Below, one piece after another: positions 7,786 to 14,667 of a stretch of DNA of 60,435 bases (positions within the stretch are counted from its first letter, which is position 1; the number at the start of each line of letters is the position of its first letter). The DNA lies in the NCBI GenBank assembly GCA_017528825.1, contig JAFXOI010000015.1, forward strand, positions 1 to 60,435. The letters are read 5' to 3'. Both the position numbers and the translations under genes were made by a program. The notes under the pieces are model-generated. The model was given only the letters and a program-made list of their open reading frames with translations. It was not told where the DNA came from and searched no databases. The stretch comes from Elusimicrobiaceae bacterium (GTDB lineage Bacteria > Elusimicrobiota > Elusimicrobia > Elusimicrobiales > Elusimicrobiaceae).

Positions 7786-9101
7786 AACGTTCGGTCAAAA
7801 ATACCTGTGAAATTGTAATTCCTTATAAGCCGCGTTATCCGCAAACGCTGATTCATCAGGCTTTAGAAAGTCACCGTTTTTGTGTGTTAGTTACGCATCG
7901 TCAAATGGGAAAAACCGTCTGTGCGGTAAATCATTTGCTCAAGAGTGCATTACAAAATCCGCGTCCGGCCGCGCGTTATTTTTATGTAGCTCCTTTTTTG
8001 AAACAAGCCAAAATGATTGCTTGGGATTATATGAAGCGTTTTGCGACTCCTTTGCCACAAGTAAAACTTTGCGAAACGGAACTAAGTGTGCAATTACCGA
8101 CGGGGGCAAAAATTTGGCTGTTGGGAGCGGATAATCCGGATGCCTTGCGCGGTACGTATGCCGATGGCGTTGTGCTGGATGAATATGCCCAAATAAAACC
8201 GGATGTATTTTATGAAATTATCCGTCCCATGTTGCTCTCAAGAGAAGGGTGGGCCTTGTTTACGGGCACGCCAAAGGGGCAGAATCAATTTTACGAACTA
8301 TATAATCACGCCTTGCTATCCGCTCAAACAAATCCGTCATTATGGTGGTGCGGAGTGTTCCGTGCCGATGAGACAGGGGTGATTTCGGCCGCGGAACTGG
8401 AAGAAATCCGTCGGCATACGCCGGAACATTTATTTCGGCAGGAGTATTTATGTGATTTTACGGCAGACGCGGAAGATGTATTAATTCCGGTCAGTTTGGT
8501 GTCTGAGGCGTGCCAACGTACTTATGGTTCTGCCGATATCGCCCACGCTCCTAAAATTATCGGAGTAGATCCGGCCCGTTTTGGGATGGACCGGAGTGTA
8601 ATTTTCCGTCGGCAAGGTTTGCAGGCCTTTATGCCGGAGGTATTGCAAAAAGTAGATCAAATGACTTTAGCAGCTCATGTGGCGGCGCATATACAATCCT
8701 TTCATCCGGATGCAGTTTTTGTGGACGCCGGTTGCGGCGGTGGGGTCATTGACCGTTTGCGTCAGCTGGGATTTGAAGTGACAGAGGTCGCTTTTGGAGC
8801 GGCCGCCTTAAAGAGCGGACAGTATGTCAATAAACGTACAGAGATGTGGAATGATATGCGGCAATGGTTGCTAGAAGGGGGCGCTTTGCCTGCAAGGGGA
8901 GATTTGAAGGCGGACTTGTGTTCCTTGCGTTATGATTTTGATGCCGCCGGAAAAATGCGCTTGGAAAGTAAAGAAAACTTAAAAGCGCGTACGGGCCACA
9001 GCCCGGATTTAGCAGACGCGCTTGCCTTAACTTTTGCGTTTCCGGTAGGGAGGAAAACAGAGCAACGTGCTTTTGCAAAAACAGAGTATGAAGTGATTTG
9101 A
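7782..9101 (+). CDS. Phage terminase large subunit
   Basis: This is the packaging ATPase/nuclease. The ATG at 7782 overlaps the terS stop by 4 bp and has GGGAGAAAG before it. In 439 residues the ATPase has a Walker A-like THRQMGKT (about 38-45) and Walker B VVLDEY (about 129-134). The RNase H-like nuclease has acidic clusters GVDPARFG (about 260), FVDAGCGGG (about 311) and SPDLADA (about 406). All key acidic residues look present, so the motor appears intact. Confidence 0.93.
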   Translation: MKRSVKNTCEIVIPYKPRYPQTLIHQALESHRFCVLVTHRQMGKTVCAVNHLLKSALQNPRPAARYFYVAPFLKQAKMIAWDYMKRFATPLPQVKLCETELSVQLPTGAKIWLLGADNPDALRGTYADGVVLDEYAQIKPDVFYEIIRPMLLSREGWALFTGTPKGQNQFYELYNHALLSAQTNPSLWWCGVFRADETGVISAAELEEIRRHTPEHLFRQEYLCDFTADAEDVLIPVSLVSEACQRTYGSADIAHAPKIIGVDPARFGMDRSVIFRRQGLQAFMPEVLQKVDQMTLAAHVAAHIQSFHPDAVFVDAGCGGGVIDRLRQLGFEVTEVAFGAAALKSGQYVNKRTEMWNDMRQWLLEGGALPARGDLKADLCSLRYDFDAAGKMRLESKENLKARTGHSPDLADALALTFAFPVGRKTEQRAFAKTEYEVI

Positions 9102-9103
9102 AA

Positions 9104-9180
9104 TACTAACAATTTTTTCTATTTTATTAGACGTAAAAAATATAGTTTACTAACAAAAAAACTTGACATTACTAACAAAA
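9104..9180 (+). promoter_or_regulatory. Three spaced direct repeats (operator-like)
   Basis: TACTAACAA starts at 9104, 9148 and 9170. The last two copies extend to TACTAACAAAA. The steps are 44 and 22 bp, about four and two helical turns, so the repeats face the same side of the DNA. The third copy lies inside the promoter spacer at 9163-9191. This pattern suits a transcription factor that controls the promoter. Confidence 0.6.
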
Positions 9181-9191
9181 TATGCTATAAT
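9163..9191 (+). promoter_or_regulatory. Consensus promoter for the capsid and tail genes
   Basis: TTGACA (9163-9168), a 17-bp spacer and TATAAT (9186-9191) form a second perfect sigma-70 promoter in the block. It would read through a leader of about 400 nt, antisense to the small minus-strand gene at 9340-9525, and into the portal gene. Confidence 0.85.
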
Positions 9192-9198
9192 AGCCTTA

Positions 9199-9339
9199 AT
9201 AACAGTAGTACGCTTCCGCAGTTCTTAAGCCGTTTCCGGCTCAGATTCACAATAGATGTAAATAATGATACCGTAGGGGTGGGGTTGTCGCGTTATGTCG
9301 TGTGCCGAACAATAGAGCCGAGATACAGGCACCCCACAC
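9199..9339 (+). other. Untranslated, possibly structured leader
   Basis: No ORF or RBS is visible. Short complementary segments (GTGGGG at 279-284 of the 9xxx block with CCCCAC at 332-337, and GCCG/CGGC near 9229-9240) could fold the RNA made from the 9163 promoter. No known RNA is recognised. Confidence 0.35.
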
Positions 9340-9525
9340 TCAGTACAACGGGTGTTTTATCAAAAAACCCAGTAAGACACCCAGTAGTATCAAAACCAGT
9401 AAAAGTGTCAGTCCGCCCGCTATCCAAGCGGCCGTTCGTTTAGCTCCTCGGGGAAATATAGCTCGTGTAATAATATAAAAGCCCGGAAAAGCGATTAAAA
9501 TTACAAATAGCAAAATCAAAATCAT
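9340..9525 (-). CDS. Small two-segment membrane protein (candidate moron)
   Basis: This 61-residue protein is mostly hydrophobic. One membrane segment lies at about 1-23 and a second at about 33-55, separated by a basic loop (PRGAKR). A good SD (AGAGAGGA) lies 7-8 bases before the ATG. It is encoded against the direction of the surrounding terminase and portal genes and sits between them, the usual position of a cargo (moron) gene. A possible promoter TTGAAA-18-TATGTA lies just upstream on the minus strand. The family is not recognised. Confidence 0.6.
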   Translation of the reverse strand: MILILLFVILIAFPGFYIITRAIFPRGAKRTAAWIAGGLTLLLVLILLGVLLGFLIKHPLY

Positions 9526-9615
9526 ACGCGCGTCCTCTCTTTTCTACATAGTAGTAAATTTCAAGCAATTTCAAAGTACTTTCTTTAATTAGATACATAG
9601 TTTCAAAGGTGGTTT

Positions 9616-11193
9616 ATGACTCAAAAACAAATGATGACAGCGGAATATTTCCGCCAGCAGTACGATAGTATGAAAGCCGACGCGGCCACGTGGCAAAAAA
9701 CATGGAAAGAATTGTCTCGTTATATTGCTCCGACGCGCGGTTTTTTTGAGGGAGATCAAGCTAATGACGGGCGGAAAATTGATCACCGCAGTTTGATTGA
9801 TTCCGACCCTATGTTGGCGGTAGAAGTGTTAAGCGCCGGCATGGTCTCCGGTTTGACCAGTCCAAGCCGTAGTTGGTTTGAACTGCGCCTAGCCGATGCG
9901 GCTAGTGGCACAGAGGCCTCGGCTCGTCATTGGCTGTATGAAGTGCGCCGTCGCATGGAAGAGGTATTTTCGCGTTCTAATTTATATCACGCCTTACATA
10001 GTTTTTATCAAGAAATTGCAGTATTTGGTACGGCGGCTTTTCTGCTAGAGGAAGATTTTGAACGAGTGATTTTTTGTCGTACTTTTACGGCAGGAGAATA
10101 TGTATTGGGTACCGATGAAAAAGGCCGGGTGAATTCTTTTGGAAGAGAATTTTTTATGACGCCTTCTCAGATGGAAAAACAATTCGGCAAAGCCCAGTTG
10201 CCTCTTTCTATTCGTCGGGCGGCTGAAGAAAAACAGAACAGCTGGCATAAAGTAATTCATGTTATTGTTCCTAATCCGCAGGCGGATGATCATAAATCAG
10301 ATTCTTTGCATATGCCCTATGCTTCCGTGTATTTTACTTCGCAAGGGGATTTGCTCAAACGCGGGGGATATTATGAATTCCCGGTGATTGCTGCCCGCTG
10401 GGAAGTGCGCAATACATCAGATATTTACGGTCGCGGACCCGGTTGGAAGGCTTTGGGCGATGTTAAAATGTTGCAAAAAATGCAGAAAACAAAACTGATT
10501 GCTTTGGATAAAAATACCAATCCGCCCATGATGGTCTCTGCCAATGTACAAGGAGAAGTTAATTTACTGCCCGGCGGCTTGACACGCTATAGCGGTACGA
10601 CGGATGCGGCGGTAAAACCTGCCTATCAAGTGCCGGTCGATTTACAAGCCTTAGAGCTGAGCATTGAAAAAGTAAAGAAAACGATTAAAGGGCAGTTTTT
10701 CGCAGATGTTTTTTTAATGCTGAGTAATCAAAATTTCTCTCATATGACAGCGACGGAAGTGGCAGAGCGGCATCAAGAAAAAATGCTGGTGTTGGGGCCG
10801 GTGTTAGAACGCTTGAAAAATGAATTATTAGATCCTTTGATTGAACGTACTTTTGCCATTATGATGCGTCGGGGAGTAATCCCGTTACCGCCGCAACAAA
10901 TTGAAGGGGAAGAAATGAAAGTGCAATACGTCTCTATGATTGCACAAGCTCAAAAACAAAGCAGCATGAGTGCAATTGAACAAGGTATTGCTTATACGGC
11001 TAGTTTGGCACAAGGCAATCCAGAGGTATTAGATAAGGTCAATTTTGATGCCGCGTTAGAAGAAGGATTAGATTTATTGGGAGTGCCTCCGGTGATGTTA
11101 CGTTCGCAAGAAGAAACCCAACAAATCCGTCGACAACGCCAGCTACAGCAAGCAGCTGTGGCCGCCGCAGAACAGCAATCAACTGTTTCCTGA
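9616..11193 (+). CDS. Phage portal (head-to-tail connector) protein, podovirus type
   Basis: The 525-residue protein resembles the T7/BPP-1 type head-tail connector. Features include a Tyr-rich N-terminus, the segment LSRYIAPTRGFF, the segment GMVSGLTSPSRSWFEL (about 74-90), which is characteristic of this family, and a Gln-rich helical tail. It forms the dodecameric DNA gate of the capsid. The ATG follows AAAGGTGG. It is full length with no frameshift. Confidence 0.92.
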   Translation: MTQKQMMTAEYFRQQYDSMKADAATWQKTWKELSRYIAPTRGFFEGDQANDGRKIDHRSLIDSDPMLAVEVLSAGMVSGLTSPSRSWFELRLADAASGTEASARHWLYEVRRRMEEVFSRSNLYHALHSFYQEIAVFGTAAFLLEEDFERVIFCRTFTAGEYVLGTDEKGRVNSFGREFFMTPSQMEKQFGKAQLPLSIRRAAEEKQNSWHKVIHVIVPNPQADDHKSDSLHMPYASVYFTSQGDLLKRGGYYEFPVIAARWEVRNTSDIYGRGPGWKALGDVKMLQKMQKTKLIALDKNTNPPMMVSANVQGEVNLLPGGLTRYSGTTDAAVKPAYQVPVDLQALELSIEKVKKTIKGQFFADVFLMLSNQNFSHMTATEVAERHQEKMLVLGPVLERLKNELLDPLIERTFAIMMRRGVIPLPPQQIEGEEMKVQYVSMIAQAQKQSSMSAIEQGIAYTASLAQGNPEVLDKVNFDAALEEGLDLLGVPPVMLRSQEETQQIRRQRQLQQAAVAAAEQQSTVS

Positions 11194-11239
11194 TTTGCAG
11201 CCGCACGGGTAGCCACTACAGAATGAGCTACGTCGGCCA

Positions 11240-11274
11240 TATAGAGGGGGATATCCCCTAGATCCTCCTCTATA
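11240..11274 (+). repeat. Stem-loop between portal and scaffold genes
   Basis: TATAGAGG (11240-11247) pairs with CCTCTATA (11267-11274). The sequence just before the next ATG is pyrimidine-rich (TCCTCC) rather than an SD, so translation of the following gene may depend on this structure or on coupling. Confidence 0.4.
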
Positions 11275-11280
11275 AAATTT

Positions 11281-12177
11281 ATGAAAAAAAACATTCGAGA
11301 AAAGCGAAATGCGGCTGATTTAGCCTGCATTTTAAAAATGCCCCAGGGCCGACGCCTTTTATGGCGTTTGTTGCAAGCCTGTCGTTTAGAAGAACACGGC
11401 TTTGTGCCGGGGGACAGTCAAGCTACCGCGTTTCATTGCGGGCAAAAAAGCATTGGCTTATTTTTACAGGCGGAAATTGCGCAAGTATCCCCGTTAGTGT
11501 TGGCGCAAATGCGGGCAGAATATTTGTCTGAAATTACGGCTGAACAAAACCAAATTAATAAGAAAGTGAGGTATTACATCATGTCTGAAACTGCCACCAC
11601 CGCAAGTGATATGGCCCAAACAAACGATTTTTTACAGGCCGACGAAGGATCCGGCCGGTCGAGCCAATCAGCCACAGGGGCTGTGACGGATCGGCCGTCA
11701 GAAAAGGAAGAAACGTTTTCTCCGGAGGATGCCTATAAAGACCTCCGCCTGCCGGAAACGTTACAAGGATGCGAAGCGGGGTTCGCATCGTTTAAGAAGC
11801 TGGCGGGAGAATTAAAGCTGCCCGCCGAAACGGTACAGAAACTAGTGGAATGGGAAAGCACTGCCACGCAAGAAGGACAACAGAACAGTCAGCGTGAACG
11901 GGCGGAAATCCTGCAAAAATGGGCCGAGCAAACTAAGCAGGCCTTGGGAGCCTCCTATCAGCAGGATATTGCACACGCCTTGCAAGCAGCGCAACGTTTC
12001 GGCGGGCCGGAGCTGCGCGAACTCTTAGAAGTAACAGGTTTAGGCAGCCATCCGGTTGTGGTAAAAACGTTTCATGCTATTTATCAACAAACCAGCGAAG
12101 ATGTATCCGTAAGCGGACAAATTCGCCATCATACGGACAAAACTTTTGCTGAGGCGTTGTACGGGAAGGCGTTGTAA
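11281..12177 (+). CDS. Fused Bbp19-like protein and capsid scaffold
   Basis: The 298-residue protein has two parts. Residues 1-98 resemble the small Bbp19-type phage protein (GRRLLWRLL, then ATAFHCGQKSIGLFL). Residues 101-298 resemble podoviral scaffold/capsid-assembly proteins: an acidic, low-complexity start, a long Gln/Glu-rich helical region, and a C-terminal PELRELLEVTGLGSHP motif. In relatives these are usually separate genes. An internal ATG at 11581 (codon 101) has GTGAGG 9-10 bases upstream, so a second, shorter scaffold may be made in the same frame. Confidence 0.75.
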   Translation: MKKNIREKRNAADLACILKMPQGRRLLWRLLQACRLEEHGFVPGDSQATAFHCGQKSIGLFLQAEIAQVSPLVLAQMRAEYLSEITAEQNQINKKVRYYIMSETATTASDMAQTNDFLQADEGSGRSSQSATGAVTDRPSEKEETFSPEDAYKDLRLPETLQGCEAGFASFKKLAGELKLPAETVQKLVEWESTATQEGQQNSQRERAEILQKWAEQTKQALGASYQQDIAHALQAAQRFGGPELRELLEVTGLGSHPVVVKTFHAIYQQTSEDVSVSGQIRHHTDKTFAEALYGKAL

Positions 12178-12226
12178 AACGCCCTCTCCAGTCTGAATAA
12201 GACCAATCTATAAGGAAATATATTTT

Positions 12227-13204
12227 ATGGCAATTATTGCAGATAAATCTTATAACCTGTTGGATTATGCCAAACAATTCGATGAATCCGGCCAAGAGCT
12301 GGCTATTGCAGAAGTATTGAGCAAATCCAATCCGATTATCGGCGACGCGCTGGTAATCGAAAGTAATTTAGATAGTGGGCACGAATATGCCGTGCGCACG
12401 GGTATCCCGGAAGGGACTTGGCGTCGTGCTTATCAAGGTATTGAACCGGCCAAAGCTACCACCAAAGTGGTAGTAGAAGGGTATGGCACTCTTTCTGCTT
12501 ATTCAGTAGTAGATAAACTGATTGCGGAAAAAGGCGGTAATTTAGAGGCAGTTCGTACCGGTCAAAGTAAAGCCATTATTGCGGGTATGTCTAATACCAT
12601 GGCGCACAATATTATCTATGGCAACGCCGGAGATACACCGGAACGTTTTACCGGTTTAGCCGCTCGTTACAGTGCTTTGTCCGGTGCCGAAAGTGCTCAT
12701 AATGTCATCAATGCAGGCGGAAGCACCAACGGACAAAACTCCTCCATTTACTTGGTGGTGTGGGATACAGATAAGGTCTTTACCTTCTTCCCCAAAGGTT
12801 CCAAAGCCGGTATTCAACGGGTGGATCATGGCTTAGTCAACCACGTCGATGGTAGCGGAAATGAATATCCTGCTTATAAGGAATATTTTGAATGGAAGCT
12901 GGGGCTAGCGGTACAGGATTGGCGCTATGCCGGCCGTATTTGCAATATCGATGTAACCAGTGTACCGTCTACCTTGATTGACAATATGTGTGAGTTGGAA
13001 GAACGCATCCAGAGCCTGAACTTAGGCAAACCGGTTTGGTATATGAACCGCACCGTCAAAGCGGCTTTGCGTAAATTAACCAGCAATAAACAAAATGTTC
13101 AATATACGCCGGATCAAGTGACCAGCCGTCCGATGATGACCTTCAATGAAATCCCGGTGCATGTATGCGATGCTATCGCCGATACGGAAAACGTGGTAGC
13201 CTAA
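12227..13204 (+). CDS. Major capsid protein
   Basis: The 325 residues are consistent with an HK97-fold coat protein of the BPP-1 (Bbp17)-like group. It lies right after the scaffold and before the Bbp16-like gene, which is the conserved order in those phages. Central segments such as YLVVWDTDKVFTFFPKGSKAG and a C-terminal MMTFNEIPVHVCDAI fit that family. It carries a clear AAGGA SD and no truncation. Confidence 0.85.
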   Translation: MAIIADKSYNLLDYAKQFDESGQELAIAEVLSKSNPIIGDALVIESNLDSGHEYAVRTGIPEGTWRRAYQGIEPAKATTKVVVEGYGTLSAYSVVDKLIAEKGGNLEAVRTGQSKAIIAGMSNTMAHNIIYGNAGDTPERFTGLAARYSALSGAESAHNVINAGGSTNGQNSSIYLVVWDTDKVFTFFPKGSKAGIQRVDHGLVNHVDGSGNEYPAYKEYFEWKLGLAVQDWRYAGRICNIDVTSVPSTLIDNMCELEERIQSLNLGKPVWYMNRTVKAALRKLTSNKQNVQYTPDQVTSRPMMTFNEIPVHVCDAIADTENVVA

Positions 13205-13213
13205 GGAGGATAT

Positions 13214-13591
13214 ATGTTAATTGATAATACCTTAGTACTTTCTGAAGAACAAGCCGTTACGGCCACCGCTGCCTCTACCAATGTAGTGGATCAAAAGGCA
13301 GCCGGTAATGCCCACACGCATGCAGCCCTAGTAGTGCGGGTAGATGAAACCTTTGCAGGGGCAACGGGTGTGAAAATTGCCTTGGAAACCTCTGCCGCTT
13401 CTGGCTTCGGTACAAAAAAAGAAGTGTTTGCAGTTTCACCGGCAGTCTCTGCTCTTACCAAAGGAGCTACGATTGTGAAAACAGTGTTGCCTGCAGGATT
13501 GTTGCGTTATATCCGCGGTTACTATACCATAACCGGTACGGGTACGGCAGGTAAGTTGTCTATGTTTATCACAGAAGCAGTGGATATGTAG
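13214..13591 (+). CDS. Bbp16-like capsid-associated protein
   Basis: This 125-residue, Ala/Thr-rich, beta-type protein starts 9 bp after the capsid gene and has a strong AAGGAGG SD. Position, length and composition match the Bbp16 family that follows the major capsid gene in BPP-1-like podoviruses, probably a cement or decoration protein. There are no cysteines and no signal peptide. Confidence 0.7.
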   Translation: MLIDNTLVLSEEQAVTATAASTNVVDQKAAGNAHTHAALVVRVDETFAGATGVKIALETSAASGFGTKKEVFAVSPAVSALTKGATIVKTVLPAGLLRYIRGYYTITGTGTAGKLSMFITEAVDM

Positions 13592-13599
13592 CCAAAACC

Positions 13600-13626
13600 G
13601 GGGGCGCCTTTTTCTGCCGCGCCCCC
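13600..13626 (+). terminator. Strong GC hairpin after the capsid genes
   Basis: GGGGGCGC (13600-13607) pairs with GCGCCCCC (13619-13626). No run of T follows, so it may be a pause, a processing site or a transcript-end stabiliser rather than a classical terminator. Confidence 0.5.
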
Positions 13627-14078
13627 AAATCTAATTTTGTGGTAAATTTTTGATGTTTTCTGTATATTCGGATATTCCTCGTATTGCGAAAACCCGTATA
13701 TGCGGTAAAAATGTGCAAAAAAGCATATTTTGTGATAGAAAACGGACTATATTTTTGTTGGAGAAGGATAAAGAGATGCGGAATATGGTGCAAAACAGGT
13801 AAGAATAAAATGGCTGGAAAAAATAATAAAAAAGACCTGTTTTAAGCAATTTTTCATCTTTTACAAAAAATATAGTAAATTTGAAAACATTTAAATTTTA
13901 AGTATTTTTATAAAATACATTTAATTTTGTTTTTATATAAAAATACAAATTCATAAGTTATAAAATAATATATATTATTATGAAAATTATTAAATAATAA
14001 TGATTTCTAAAATTCATATTAAAAATCTATTTTATAAAAATACTTAAATTTTAATATAAATTAAAATTGGAGATTAAA
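13627..14078. other. Non-coding gap with hairpin and AT-rich inverted repeat
   Basis: No credible gene is seen. AAAACAGGT (13792-13800) and ACCTGTTTT (13835-13843) form a 9-bp stem followed by a short T-run (13849-13853). From 13861 to 14065 the DNA is almost pure A+T. Two short frames behind SD-like sequences (near 13775 and 13810) are only 8-11 codons long and are not called. Confidence 0.7.
13891..14054. repeat. Long AT-rich inverted repeat
   Basis: The 27-nt arm at 13891-13917 matches the reverse complement of 14028-14054 at 26 of 27 positions, and the match continues imperfectly inward. The 110-bp centre is also AT-rich and partly palindromic. Possible roles are a cruciform or origin-like site, a MITE-like insertion, or a strong transcript hairpin. 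Confidence 0.75.
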
Positions 14079-14666
14079 ATGATATCTAAAATTGACATAT
14101 GTAATATGGCTTTAGCGCAACTGGGACAAGAACCAATTGCTTCTTTAGATCAAGATGATGAACGGGCCAGAAGATGCCGCTTATTTTATGAACCGGTTAA
14201 GCAAGAAGTGCTCCGAACACATCATTGGGCCTTTGCCCGCGGGGTGGCAGATTTGGCCCTGTTGGACACCGATTTTGACGCCCGCTGGCCTTATGTATAT
14301 GCTTATCCGGCCGATTGTTTGTTCTTGCGTAAGGTGTTTGGGAGCGGACAGCATAAAGAAGCGCAAGGGTTTGAGGAGTTTTATCGCCAGGATATACAAG
14401 CTCGCGTGATTGGTTGTGCGCTTTCTCAAGCTAAAGCAGAATATACACGTAATGTGCAAGATGCCTCTTTATTTGACCCTGCCTTTGTGAAGGCCTTTTC
14501 CTTAGCCCTGGCGGCTGATTTGGCGATGGCCCTTAGTGCAGATGCGGCGTTAGCGCAGCGCATTTTGCAAAAATACACCCTGGCTTTAGACGAGGCCCGT
14601 CGTAGTAATATGACTGAAAATTGGGATATTCATAACCCTAGCAGTGTTTTTGTGGAGCATCGTTAA
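14079..14666 (+). CDS. Tail tubular protein A
   Basis: This is the T7 gp11-type protein that attaches below the portal. The 195 residues have the family's N-terminal signature (ISKIDICNMALAQLGQEPI) and later WPYVYAYPADCL. The ATG at 14079 follows TTGGAG at optimal spacing; that TTG is itself in frame but is part of the RBS. Its TAA is 1 bp from the next gene's ATG. Confidence 0.9.
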   Translation: MISKIDICNMALAQLGQEPIASLDQDDERARRCRLFYEPVKQEVLRTHHWAFARGVADLALLDTDFDARWPYVYAYPADCLFLRKVFGSGQHKEAQGFEEFYRQDIQARVIGCALSQAKAEYTRNVQDASLFDPAFVKAFSLALAADLAMALSADAALAQRILQKYTLALDEARRSNMTENWDIHNPSSVFVEHR

Positions 14667-14667
14667 T

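Noticed and set aside
13763-13845. Two mini frames of 8-11 codons behind SD-like sequences
   Set aside because: They are too short, have no recognisable product, and could arise by chance in A/G-rich DNA.
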